Both the position numbers and the translations under genes were made by a program. This document shows positions 21,027-32,553 of a DNA stretch of 64,000 nt, piece after piece (the first letter of the stretch is position 1; every line of letters starts with the position of its first letter). Source of the DNA: Azolla caroliniana (Eukaryota; Polypodiophyta); the NCBI GenBank assembly GCA_043228905.1, contig JBHGNT010000005.1:15314001-15378000 (forward strand), in the 5' to 3' direction. Under the pieces are notes generated by a model, which saw only the letters and a list, made by a program, of their open reading frames with translations, ran no database searches and was not told the origin of the DNA.

Positions 21027-22337
21027 AACTCCCCCTTCACTCCGGCATGGGGTGTCTTACCAACCCAATCCTCTTCCGGCATGCGTTCAGCTTGTCGGTT
21101 GTCAACACTTTGGTCAGCATATCTGACCCGTTCTCAGTCGTGTGGATCTTCGTCAGTGCAAACTCCTGGTCATCTACTCTTTCCCAGATCCAGTGATACC
21201 TCCGCTGGATATGCTTCGTCCGGGAGTGGTAGGCCTCATTCTTAGCAAGGTGGATGGCACTTTGACTGTCGCAATAGAGTCGGTATTCCTCTTGTCGGAT
21301 ACCGAGCTCTCCAATGAAGTCCTTCATCCATAATATTTCCTTGCCGGCTTCCACAGCCGCCATGTACTCCGCCTCTGTGGTTGACAATGCAACCGTCTTC
21401 TGCAGCCTCAACTACCACGAAACAGCTCCCCCTTCATATGTCATTACATACCCGGATGTAGACTGGCTTGTATCCACATCAGTCGACATGTCCGAATCGG
21501 TGAAACCGTCCAGTTGAGGTTATCCGGAGTGCTAACCGGTCTCTTGCCGATTGGGTCTGCTCATCGTAGAGTCTATCCTTACCGGTCGACTCGGAGTTCA
21601 TTATCTTCTTCTACGACTCCCAGTCTGCGAGCATCTTGTCCTCCATGAAGATAATATCTCGACTCCGGAATACCTTCTTGTCGACCGGGTCCCACACTCG
21701 GTAGCCGAACTCATCGTCACCATAACCGAGGAATATGCATGGTCGGGTCTTTGGATCTAGCTTTCCTCTCCGGTCCTTAGCTACATGCACGTACGCGAGA
21801 CACCCGAACACCTTCAAATGCCGGTAGGATACTTCCTTACCGGTCCATACTCTCTGTGGCGTGTCTCCGTCCAAGGGTACTAAGGGTGATCTGTTTATCA
21901 CATATGTCGCCGTCGACAGTGCCTCAGCCCAAAACTTCTTGGGTAGTTTTGCATGCGCTAGCATACTTCGGACCCTCTCCATTATGGTCCGGTTCATCCT
22001 CTCGGCCAGTCCGTTTAGTTCCGGCGTCTTCAGCACGGTAAATTCGAGCCAGATTCCCTTTGAGCGGCAGTACTCCTCGAACTGCCCCCGGTACTCTCCT
22101 CCGTTATCTGCTCGAACCGTCTTCAGCTTCCGGCCGGTTTTTCTTTCCACTCTCGCTAGCTCTTTGAAGGCGGATAATACTTGGTCCTTCGTCTTCAGTG
22201 GTGTGGCCCACAGCTTCCGGCTGTGGTCATCTATGAACGTCACGAAGTACTGCGCTCCGGCATGTGACTTCGTGTCTACCTGACACACATCCGTATGCAC
22301 CAACTCCAGTGGTGCATTACGTCTCATCGGTGGCCTT
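21027..22337 (-). pseudogene. copia 2 integrase core and RNase H; reverse transcriptase deleted
   Basis: From 22337 leftwards: the integrase core (VHTDVCQVDT, FVTFIDDHSRKLW, VRADNGGEY, LNGLAERMNRTIMERVRS) is open to a TAG at 21611-21613. After about 100 bases the frame is already at PQLDGFTDSDMS (with a stop just before it) and RNase H (KTVALSTTEAEYMA, KHIQRRYHWIWE), ending near 21037. The whole RT with its catalytic YxDD box is missing, roughly 1.5 kb compared with other copia elements. The integrase frame joins the segment at 32554 exactly once the Tat-like element and one GCCTT copy are set aside. Confidence 0.85.
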
Positions 22338-22726
22338 TGTTGTATGCCTGGCTGGACTAGCCTCAACACAGGTGTCTATCCGACACTTCTCCAAAGGGGT
22401 GGTAAGGATTGGATGCTAGGTTACACGCGTAAGATGATTACACTAAGCACAGACGATAAAACAATACAAAGAAAAAGATAAACACGCAATAAGTATAATT
22501 GTATTACTTCCGTCAAGCATTTACAAATCATCGGATCCTTTTATAGGCATCCGGCAAGGTTACAATCGGTGCGCTTAGGCAACCGGCATCCGAATCAGTC
22601 CGGATCCGGATCGGTACAACTGTACCGGATACGTCCCTCCGAATAATAAATATACTATTATTTACTTCCTTTTATCCGATCCGACTCCGGCTTCCCACTT
22701 GTCCTTGCTCTTCTGATCGGCCAACA
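22338..22726 (-). repeat. 3' LTR of Tat-like element
   Basis: On the + strand runs TGTTGTATGCC to CGGCCAACA. Minus-strand TATAAAA box is at 22539-22545. Differs from its partner (32165-32553) at 14 of 389 positions by eye, four of them clustered within 6 bases near 22353-22358. Confidence 0.9.
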
Positions 22727-22776
22727 CATGGCACGCCCGTGGGAAAGTGCCTTGCACTTCGAACCCATTCCCGGCC

Positions 22777-25715
22777 TCAGTCTTCCTCCAAAATATCGAG
22801 CAAACTCCGCTCGAAGGTGTCAAGTGGTGCCTCTTCCTCCAATTCCTGTTCCTTGCCTGCCTGGTCTCCGACCTCCGGTTGGGTTGGCTGTTCCGTAAAA
22901 ATTTGTTGCTCCGGCTCTGCTTGATTCTGTGGTGCCGGTGCTTCCACACCGCTCCGTCCGGGTTCTTCCTGTTCTTCCTCCGTTCCAGGCTCTGTTCTGT
23001 TACCAGTGTCGCTTTCTCTGGTCTCGACTGGTCAGTTCGGTGCGCCTTCTTCCTCTGCTCCAATGTTTTCCGATCTCAGCTCTTCTTCTTCCCCGGCATC
23101 GGTCTGCACCTGCTCTTCTTGATTTTCTTGGACCGGAAGTTCTTCTTCGGGTATTCCTTGTCGGGGTTGTTCGGTGTCGATTGGTTCAGCTTCAGCCGGT
23201 CGCTCTCCCTCACTTATAGTGATTGGCGTCATTCTTCCCTCGGCTTCCTGTCGTAACCGGTCCTGCTCGTATTTCTCCAACTCCAACTGAGTTGCGAGCT
23301 GCCCGTCATCCAACCTCTCTACCAACCCTCAGATTTCTTTGAGATGTTCTTCCGCTAAAGCGTAGAAATCCTCCGAAAATTCTTCCCGAATGGCGACGAT
23401 ACTTTCTTCATCCATCTTGTAGAACTTCTCACCGGTCTTCCTCCGATTCTCGGCATCAGCTCGGAGTGTCTGCTCGGCTGCCTGTTGTGACCACTCCTTC
23501 CATAGCTTTTCCATACTTTCGTTGATGCTTGCTTGAGCTCGGGTACTCCAACATGACATGATGAGCTTGATCCGGTCAACCCCCGCTTTAGCATGCGGAT
23601 AAGCTTCTTGCTTTTCCTTCCTTGCCCATTTTATAATGTCGGCCATTATCTGAGCCTGGGCTTCGTAATCCGCTCTCTGCTTTTCATAGGCACTTTGCAG
23701 TTTGTTGAGCGTGAAGGTCGATCTTTCCTTTTCTTCATTCCGGATCTTGGTCAGATCCAGCTTTTCCCGCCTTAGCGCCTCTAATTCCTTCCTTCTCTCC
23801 GTCGCTTGGGTTATTTCCGCCGACAATGCTTCCTTTTTGGCACTGACTTCATCCATTGTCTTAGCCAAGTCCAATCGGGTCTCTTTGAGCTGTTCTTTCA
23901 GCTTCTCTATTTGTCGGTCGTAGTCTGCTGCCCGTTTCTTGTTGTCCGACTCGGCCTGCTCGTGATTTCGGTAGAGTCGATCGAAGTCCTCCGTCTTCTG
24001 CTTCAGGCGTCGGCTCACCTGAGCTCTTAACCGGTCGTCCCGGTCCTTCTGTTGTCGGAGTTCTTCCTACAGTCGCTCTATCTCCTGCTCGGCCTGTCGA
24101 CGCAGTCGGTCCTTCTCCTTTTGCAGCTTTTCTTTTTCTTCTTGCAGTCGGTCATTAGTGGCTCGGCCATTCCGGAGGCCTTCCTCCATTCTTCGTCTGT
24201 CGTCCTCCACCGCTTTCCGCTGCTTCCTTTCTTTTTCCCTTAATGCCTCCTGAGCTTTTAACTCCTCTCGCAAGGTTTCTATTATTTTTTCAGTCTTAGG
24301 GCCGGTTTGCAAGGCTACCGGTTCCGGTTCCAGTTCTGGTTGCTTCCTTGTTGTCCCGACCGGCTCGGTGACAACTTGTGCTTGTTGAATTCTTTCCCTC
24401 TTGTGCAACAGCTCCCCTTGCAACTCCTGGATCTGTGTTCGGAGCGCGACCAACTCCTAGGTTGTTGTATGCGTCAGGTGTTGCCTACGCATTTCTTCTT
24501 CCTCTAACTGGTCCGCTACTCCCGACACCTGCTCCGAAAGCCATCTCAGCCATTGTGGCTTTGTGCTTCCTGTGTCGGAGTAGCATTGCTCACTTCTACT
24601 TCTTAACTCAGGCTGTTTTTCCGGCCTTTTCTCTGGCTCCGGTGCTTGTTCATTCCTCTTCTCCGGAATGACCGATTCTCTGGAGTCCGGCAAAACCGGT
24701 TCCGGTATTGCTTCCCTCGGTGCGGGTTCCGGTACTGCTTCCGCCCTGGCTACTAGAGGTGGTCCTTGCGCCCTTTGCTGAGTTCTGTCAACTGGTGGAG
24801 CCGGTCCTCTCGCCCGTCTCTCCCGACCTTGTCTTGCTGGGAGTCTTACCAGTGGTTCGGATGAGTCTTCTTCCGTCTCAGCTTCCTCCTCCGGTGCGGC
24901 TACTAGACGGACCTTTTGTATAAAGTCCTCCGGTTCCGGTTCCGGTTCCGGTTCCGGTTCCGGCCGTCGCAGCGTTATATTGATTGGTTTGAGCACTACC
25001 GGTTCTTCCTCGGCCGGTTCCTTGTTGGTCTTCCTCGCCGGTTTTTCCTTTGTTGCCGGTTCTTGTTGCTGTCGGGATGGTCCTTCCTCCTGCTGTTCTG
25101 CTTCTTCCTGGGTCCATCCGGGGGTGTGTTTCTCCAGGATCTGTGGGTGCTTTGTGACCTTTTTCGGCGTCGTCTCCTGCTGACCTCTTTTCTTTTGTTT
25201 GATGGGGAGCACCGGTGGGACTAACACCGTTAGCCATTGTGCTATCCCGGCCCATGGCTTTTTTCCTTCCACAAGGTTCTTGATGGCCTCCTTCAATCCT
25301 TCGGTTATGAAATGGAGCCAGTCCACTTGTAATCCTTCGTACGTTGCAATTACGAATGTTGCCCGGTACCTGGCTATGGCCGGGGGACGAGAATTCACGA
25401 ATCCGTACTCCATAAGGCGCGGGCCACTTCTCCGAACAGCAGGTTCTCTCCGCCCTGTGTTCGGTACGCCTTGCTGCTGATGGAATACTCACCGAAATAT
25501 TCGAACAGGATTTGACTTGAAGGGTTTTCGATCGTTTGAAGTCCTCCTGCTTTTATCCCCGTGAGCGCCTGCACCGCTCCTTCCGTGACTTCTGATAAAT
25601 CAATCGATGTTGCCGCCTGCTCCGGTTCTGCGTGTGGTGGAGCGTCGGCGATCCGCAGCAATCCTTCTAACCCGTTCTCTATCATCCATTGGCGTGCCTC
25701 TTCCGACAGTGCCAT
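22777..25715 (-). pseudogene. ORFX: ~980-codon extra frame between integrase and 3' LTR (function unknown)
   Basis: Same strand as gag-pol. From the ATG at 25715 (MALSEEARQWMIENGLEG) the N-terminal part contains FEYFGEYSISSKAYR. A one-base frame change near 25413 leads into a frame that stays open to 22777 apart from in-frame stops at 24457-24459 (TAG), 24067-24069 (TAG), 23329-23331 (TGA) and 23032-23034 (TGA). Next come a conserved stretch (YEGLQVDWLHFITEGLKEAI), a Pro/Glu-rich linker with EP repeats, a long charged coiled coil (about 24450-23330) and an acidic Glu/Gln-rich tail. No known domain is recognised. The N-terminal domain recurs at 11714-12457. The breaks make this copy non-functional. 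Confidence 0.7.
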
Positions 25716-26033
25716 TGGTTCGGATTCTTCTTCTGATGTCTGTTGTTCGGGATCGGGATGTGTGTGCTCTGTGCGTCGGATCGCTCTTCTATGCTTCTGC
25801 GCCTGTGTGTAGGAAAATTCATAAAAAGTAAGTCGTTCGCAGGCCTGTGTCTTATATAGTGGCTTTTGCCTCGAGCCGCCCTTTTTCGGTTCCCGCGCAT
25901 GTCTATCTCCCGCCATAATTAGCATGTCCTTTCTTGGTTGCCGCGTGTGCATATCTCCTGTCATCATTAGCAATTCTTCTCTTGATTGCCGCACGTGCAT
26001 AATACCTCGTACGTCGGTGCCCACGTTCTATGC

Positions 26034-26041
26034 TTTAAATA
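26034..26041 (-). promoter_or_regulatory. TATA-like box upstream of ORFX
   Basis: TATTTAAAGC on the minus strand, 326 bases before the ORFX ATG and after the pol stop (26173). A second candidate, TATATAA at 25852-25858, lies 137 bases before the ATG. The first is also found before the ORFX relic (12732-12739). Either would give ORFX its own transcript; this is inference. Confidence 0.4.
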
Positions 26042-26172
26042 GCAAGTACGCGCACGTCCTCCTTTACTTCATGGCGCCTCTTCATTGAATGGTGGCGCTC
26101 CCACCTCTTATGATCTCCCCATCATCATTACTTTGATTTTTTTTTATTTTTTTTTTTGTTGTTTGGACCACG

Positions 26173-29100
26173 TCATTTTCCGGTCCCACCCGATTTGTTC
26201 GGGTCGGTTCGCGCTGATACCGGAATCTCCTTCTGTCGGTTTTCCGGGATAGTCTTTGTCGGTATCGGTGTCGGTTCTTCCTCGGTCCGGATTTCTGCAG
26301 CAGCGTCTGTCGGTGTCGGTTCCTCATCGTGCCGGATTTCCGGGTCTTGCTTGAACGGGTTGGCTGGCATATGTCCCTTATACGGCTTTAGCCGAAACCC
26401 ATTTGCCCACTTACCGATGACTTCTCCAGACAACGTGCCAAGCTGATACGACCCATTGTACTCCTTGGTGATCTAGAACGGTCCGGTCCACCGAAACCGC
26501 AACTTTCCCGGCATGTTCCCCATCCGTGTCTGGAACAGTAGCACCGGTTTTCCGACTTCGAACTCCTTTTCATTGCCACGCCGGTGTCGGTCCACGAAAG
26601 CTTTTCTCCTCCTTTGCTCCAGTTCGAGTTGTAGTAAGCTGGCTATTCGGTTTTCTTCTAATTCCAACAACGTCGCCAGCCGGATTCGTTCGGACTCCTT
26701 CTCACTTAGGCGCTCCTTTACCTGGATCCGTAAGTTGGGGATCTGGAACTCTACCGGCATGACCACTTCTAAGCCGAATGCTAGTCGGAACGGGGTTGTC
26801 CGGATGTTGGTTTTGTATGTTGTTCAGTACGCCCATAGCGCGCTCTGCAATTTCGTATCCCAGTCGGTCCGGTTCTCGTTGACGATGTTTTGTAGGATGT
26901 TCTGCAGAGTTTTGTTCGTTGATTCCGCCAGTCCATTGGCTTGAGGGTAGTAGGGAGTACTCCTTTTATGTACCACCGCGTAAAATGACGTCAGGCTTTC
27001 TACTGCCTGCCCGAGAAAGTGTCCTCCTTGGTCACTTATAAGCTCGATCGGGCATCCATACCGGCACCATATGCACTCGTACAGGAACTTTGCCGTGGAA
27101 GCGGCCGTGTTGTCCCGTAAGGCCTTCGCTTCCACCCATTTGGTGCAATAGTCGGTCGCCACTATGACATACCGATTTCCGGTTCGCATTACCGATGGCT
27201 TGAAGGGACCGACAAAGTCCAAACCCCACTTTTGAAATGGTTCCAATGGCAAGACCGGGTGGTGTGGCATCCGGGCCTGCTCTGTGGGTTGGCCCAGTCG
27301 TTAACACAAATCGCATTCTCTGCTATACTTCAAAGCATCTTTTAGGGTGGTGGGCCACCACAGTCCGCTCTGCCATATTTTCCGAGCGATTGCGTCGCCG
27401 GCATAATGCCCACCGGCAATTCCACAATGGGCTTCCCTGAGGATTAGATCCTTCTCATCGTTCCGCACTACTCGTCTCCAGATGCCATCTGCCCCCTTGT
27501 GATAGAGGGTGTCTCCAACCAAGCAGAAATGTCTGCTTCTTACTGCTACCCTTTTCCTTTCATCGCGGTCCATGTTCTTCGGGGGTACTCCGGTGCTCAG
27601 GAACTAATGCATCTCGGTTAGCCACTTGTCTTCATCGGCTACCGTTGCATCCGTTGCCGGTTCCGTCGTGATCCGGAACAACTCGGCGTCGGGGAACTCA
27701 TCCTGTACGCCGTCCCCTGCTTCTCCGGATTCGAGACTGCTTAGGTGGTCCGCTACCGCATGCTGCACCCCGGGTCGCTGGAAAATGTCGAATTCAAATT
27801 CCTGTAACAGCAGTGTCCATCGTGCAATTTTTCCCGTCAGGGATGCCTTCGAGACCAGGTAGAGTAATGCCGAATGGTCGACATGGAAGGAAAACTTCCT
27901 TCCGAGCAGATAGTGCCTGTACTTTGTGACACTATACACCATTCCTAATGCCTCTCGTTCCGTCGTAGAGTAGTTCCGTTCGGCTTTTGAGAGTTTCCAG
28001 CTTGCGTAGTACACCGGCCGGTACCATTTCGGCTCCGTGAGTTGCATCAGAATGTTGCCAATTGCTACGTCTGACGCGTCGACGAAGACGTGAAAGCTTT
28101 TACTCCAATCCGGCGGTTGCACCACCGGAGCTTGCGACAGCATAACCTTCAGCGCTTGGTAGGCTTTCTCCTCCGTCTCCACCCATAGGAAGGGTACCCT
28201 GTGTACGGCGGCATGCAATGGTGTAGCGAAGTCTGCGAGGTGTCGTATCATCCGGCTATGCCACCTTATTTGGCCCAGGAACCGACTTAAAGCCTTTGCG
28301 TTATTTGGTGCCAGTGCCTCGAGAATCGCCTTTACTTTATCCGGATCTACCGCGATTCCTTCCTTACTCACCATGTGCCCTAGCAAATTGCCACTTGCCA
28401 CTCCAAACACGCACTTGGCCGGGTTCAGACTCAACCGGTACTCGCGGCACTTCTCTAAGCACAGCCGGAGGTGATCGAGATGCTCTCCGTGCCGGCTGTA
28501 GACCGCGAAATCGTCAAGGAAGACCTGCATAAAACCGGGGATATATTCCCCGAAAATTTCCATTATTATCCTTTGAAAGGTCGTTGGGGCCGTCTTTAGT
28601 CCGAACATCATCACGACCGCGACGAACACTCCCCATTCCGTAACGAACGTTGTCTTCTCCTGGTCGGCCGGGTTCATTCGTATTTGGTTGTAACCGCTAA
28701 ATCCATCCAGAAAGCTGTAAACTTCGTGGCCGGCTACCGCATCTAACACGCCGTCCGTAAATGGTAGTGGAAATGCATCGGTCACCGTTGCGGCATTTAG
28801 TTTCCGGTAGTCCACACATACCCAGATTTTGCCGTTCTTTTTCGGGACCACCACTATCGGACTCAGCCAGGTTGCCTGCTTGACCGATCAGATAAATCCG
28901 ACCCGGAGGAGCTTATCAATCTCCTCCTTCACCTTCGCCGCATAATTCGGATTCATCCGGTACCTGCGTTGAGCGATCGGTTTCGCGTCCGTACTTAGGT
29001 GAATTTGGTGCTGATAGAGCTGGGGGTCCAACCCTCGCATGTCTTCGTATGACCACGCGAACACATCCTTGAAGTCTGTTAATAATGCTACCATTGCCTT

Positions 29101-32100
29101 CTTTTCTTCCTTCGGCAATTCCTTTGCGACATTTACCGGTCGGGGCTTGTCTGTTGTGCCGAGGTCCACCTCCTCTAGTTGGGATGCTTTTACCCTCTGG
29201 GATATCGTCATCTCCCTCTCTAGGGATTCCTGCGCTTGTCGCAGTTCCTGCATCGCCGCTTGGTCCGGTTCGTCCGGCATCGTGATGTACGGTTCTATTG
29301 CCGCCGTGATATCCACCTCAAATAGTGGGACGATTCGTGGGTGTTCCTCGAGGTACCGATCGACTTCCTCGTCCAGTAATCCCTCCAACATGTTGATGCT
29401 TTCCGCATACAATGGAGTTGCTTCCTTACTGGTGATCACCCGTGGTTGCGTCGCTACTCGTACCTTTGTTTTCCCTCGCCGAAATGTGATCATGTTCTTT
29501 TGCCAATTCTGCTTGATATGCGCCGTTCGCAGCCATGGTCGTCCTAGCAGTAGGGGGTACGCGCCTTGTACATTCAGCTGCAGCACCACGGCCGATATCT
29601 GGAATACGTGGCCTCTGATTGTTACTTCCAAATCCCGGATAAGCCCGGTCGGTCGGACTGAGCTGGTATCCGCCATGCGTAACCAAAAGGGGCATGGTTC
29701 CCATTCCCGGATGCCCAGGTTGTCACATGTCTGTTGGCTGATGACATTTACCCCGGAGCCTCCGTCAATAATTGTTCCAGCAATTTCCTTTCCTTTCACG
29801 ATTGTCGTGATCACCGGGCTACTTGTATCGACCACAACTAGTCCTTCCTCCGGGTTGGAGAAGAATGTCAGTGCTGGCGTCGGCTTCGGTTTGCTCACGG
29901 ATGCCTGTAAGTTTGCCGTAAACTGTGGCACCAACTGTAGTAGCCGTGCTAACGGCAGCACGATTTGACAGTCCTGGAGCGCTTGCCACGTCGGGTTTTC
30001 TCCTGGCTGTATGATTTCTTCGTCTTTTGGCATATTTTGGTCTCTTACTTCTGCCGCATTCTGTTCATTGGCCTTCTTGATCCATTGCGCCACTTGTTTT
30101 TTGATTGCCTCCTGGGCTTCCCACTCGGCGGCCTTCCCCTTTGACCGGGTTGTGACCTGCTGCACTTCCGTTATTTCGGCTGTAACCATGTTGATTGTCA
30201 GCTGCTTGTCATTGGTTTTGCTTGGGCATTGGTTACTATAATGGCCCTCCTTACGGCAGTAATAACAGTACACCTTGTGACTGTTGCTCGTTTCTCCTTT
30301 GACCCCGGTTTGGGGGGTGGGTATACTTCGGCGGTCGTCTTCGGTTTTTCGGTTATCCGGTACCGATACCGGGTTGTCATTCCTTGCTGCCTCCCGACGT
30401 TCCTCTCTTCGGAAAAATCCACACTTCTGATTCCGTCGGAAATTCCGGTTCCCTTGTCGCCTCTCTTCTCTGCGTCGTTCGTATTCCGGGGATTCGTCTC
30501 GGTCGTACCGGTCCCGGGGGTAGCTATCTCTGCGTTTCTCCTCTCGGTCATAGTTATCGCGTCTTCTATCAGCGTATCTGTTACCGCGTTCACGTTGGTA
30601 GCGGTCGTCTCTCCAGAATCGATCCTCATCCGGGTCCTGATTGCGCGGTTCTATGTGTCGAACCGGTGCCGCCTGCCAATTTAACAGGTTATATTCGCAT
30701 CGGTCCGTTGTATGGGCTCGAGAGTTGCAGATCATACATTGTGTCCGCAGGTTGCAGTCTACCGTTGAGTGGCCCGAATTTAGGCATGTTGTGCATTGTA
30801 AGGCCTGTCGGAACCTCAGGTCTTCCTCCTTCGGGAGTGCCCAGTGTAACATCCCCATCGACAAGAAGGAGCTAGTCTTGTCCATTTCTAAGACCCGATC
30901 AATAACTTGGTCCATTGTGCTGGTGCGGAAATCAAGGACTCCGCACATCGTTCGAAGTGGCTCTTTTAGCGCAGCCAAAAAGACTGCTTTGGCTTCGTCT
31001 TCGGGTGGTGCTCTCGTCAGTTGGCTGTGCAAGGTCTGAAACCGAATGATGAATTGTGGCACAATCTCGTTCTCTTCCTGCCGGGTGGTGTAGAACTGCC
31101 CGACCAATTCCCTTTGCTCAACTTGTCTGTGAAAAAATCTGAGGAATTTGGCCTTCAAGGCATCGAATGTGGCAAAGCTGCCCGGTAAGTGCTTTGCGTG
31201 CCATCGGGCCTCCGGTCCTTCTAAGGTCATGCCGAATTCGGCGACTTTGGATCGTTCGGCTTCGGGCTCCGTCAGTCTTTGGGAAACATGGTTGGCTTCC
31301 CATGTTTGGAGGAATGCGTACACGTGTGCCTCCGCGTCGGGCTCATCCCGGTACTTTGGGTATGGGTACGGCATCGTGTCGTCCAACTGACTCTCCTGCT
31401 CTCTCCGCTCTCTGTCCGTTGTTGGCGTCGATGTGAGAACCTTCGGTTCCTCCGCGGTTGGTGTCGGTATCCGCTCCTTCAGTTCCTCCGCGGGTGTTGC
31501 CGGTGTTCGGTCCTTTGGTTTCTCCGCGGGTGTTGTCGGTATCTACTCCTTCGGTTCCTCCGCAGGTGTTGTCGGTATCCGCTCCTTCGGTTCCTCCGCG
31601 GTTGTTGTCGGTGTCCGGTCCTTCGGTTCCTTCGCGGGTGTTGTCAGTATCCGGTCAGCCTCCCTCGGCGATTGTCGGTCACTGAACTCCAAGGTTATTT
31701 CTTCCTCTGGCTCCGGTGTTACTGAGTCTTCCGACTCCTCTTCCCCCGGGTCGTTTGGTGTGTCGTGGCTGCTTTTATACTGGGACGCAACGCTTCCGTC
31801 GCTTTCTGACTCCGCCTTGAGTGTTGCGAATGCTTCCGAGTCCCCGTCGCCACCAGCGAGCGTCTGTAGTATCGTTTCCGCCTCTTGCAGGCTTGTTATG
31901 CTACTGCCTTCGTCGGGGACTTGCAGAACCCGGAACTGCAGTGCTTCTTCTGCGACTCTCCAAAGAGTTCTGGAGAATGACCGATCTCGCCGGATCTCGT
32001 CGACGGCTTGTTGCAGGGCTTCCCGTCGTTGCTCTCGTTCGGTGTATCGTCTCCCTCGTTCGGTGTATCGTCTCCCTCGTTCGGTGATGTGGTCATCGTT

Positions 32101-32112
32101 TGGTCTAGACAT
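26173..32112 (-). pseudogene. gag-pol: gag-pol of Tat-like element (single frame, six stops)
   Basis: One continuous frame from ATG 32112 to TGA 26173, 1980 codons, with no frameshift but stops at 31543 (TAG), 28888 (TGA), 27604 (TAG), 27301 (TAA), 26824 (TGA) and 26473 (TAG). In order: an acidic N-terminus with six 12-residue repeats, a gag domain, three CCHC knuckles (CTTCLNSGHSTVDC, CMICNSRAHTTDRC, CYYCRKEGHYSNQC), protease IIDGGSGVNVIS, RT with FLDD (VFLDDFAVYS), RNase H (FVDASDVAIG), an integrase finger (HCGIAGGH ... CDLC), catalytic TDYC, SDQGG and E of LAEST (D35E spacing), and a C-terminal tail. Two of the TGA stops stand where related elements have Arg, as expected from CGA decay. 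Confidence 0.88.
31441..31656 (-). repeat. Six 36-bp tandem repeats in Tat-like gag
   Basis: Six in-phase units of 36 bp encode a 12-residue repeat of the form EEPKxRxPTTPA on the minus strand. One unit carries the TAG at 31543-31545. A shorter 21-bp repeat (TERGRRY) occurs near 32037-32085. Confidence 0.85.
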
Positions 32113-32146
32113 CCATCCCCCGGTTGTCCTCTGCACTTTGCAGGAA

Positions 32147-32158
32147 TCGTGGTCGCCA
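32147..32158 (-). other. Primer-binding site of Tat-like element
   Basis: TGGCGACCACGA on the minus strand, six bases inside the 5' LTR end at 32165. It begins with TGG as a site for a tRNA 3' CCA end. The matching tRNA (possibly Arg, as in Ogre/Tat elements) could not be confirmed. Confidence 0.6.
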
Positions 32159-32164
32159 AAATAG

Positions 32165-32553
32165 TGTTGTATGCCTGGCCAAACAAGCCTCAACACAGGT
32201 GTCTATCCGACACTTCTCCAAAGGGGTGGTAAGGATTGGATGCTAGGTTACACGCATAAGATGATTACACTAAGCACAGACGGTAAAACAATACAAAGAC
32301 AAAGATAAACACGCAATAAGTATAATTGTATTACTTCCGTCAAGCATTTACAAATCATCGGATCCTTTTATAGGCATCCGGCAAGATTACAATCGGTGCG
32401 CTTAGGCAACCGGCATCCGAATCGGTCCGTATCCGGATCGGTACAACTGTACCGGATCCGTCCCTCCGAATAATAAATATACTATTATTTACTTCCTATT
32501 ATCTGATCCGACTCCGGCTTCCCACTTGTCCTTGCTCTTCTGACCGGCCAACA
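32165..32553 (-). repeat. 5' LTR of Tat-like element
   Basis: Partner of 22338-22726, the same 389-bp length. TATAAAA on the minus strand is near 32366-32372. The right edge abuts GCCTT (32554-32558), the target duplication, inside the copia 2 frame. Confidence 0.9.

Larger units (their letters stand above)
22338..32553 (-). mobile_element. Tat-like Ty3/gypsy element with extra frame, 10.2 kb
   Basis: Complete minus-strand LTR element inserted in copia 2. The LTRs are 389 bp each (5' LTR 32165-32553, 3' LTR 22338-22726) and differ at 14 positions by eye. Perfect 5-bp target duplication GCCTT (22333-22337 and 32554-32558). Order: LTR, primer site, gag-pol as one frame of 1980 codons (32112 to 26173), a ~450-bp gap, ORFX (25715 to 22777), LTR. 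No clear polypurine tract abuts the 3' LTR. The FLDD form of the RT box and the extra frame after integrase suit the Tat lineage (inference). Confidence 0.9.

Noticed and set aside
23593-25500. Several plus-strand open frames of 60-100 codons
   Set aside because: Antisense shadows of ORFX; Leu/Phe-rich runs mirror the Glu/Lys-rich coding strand.
29039-29968. 309-codon plus-strand open frame
   Set aside because: Antisense to the Tat-like gag-protease; composition follows the minus-strand frame and no domain is visible.
31441-31656. CRISPR-like array
   Set aside because: The 36-bp units are contiguous and coding, without unique spacers.
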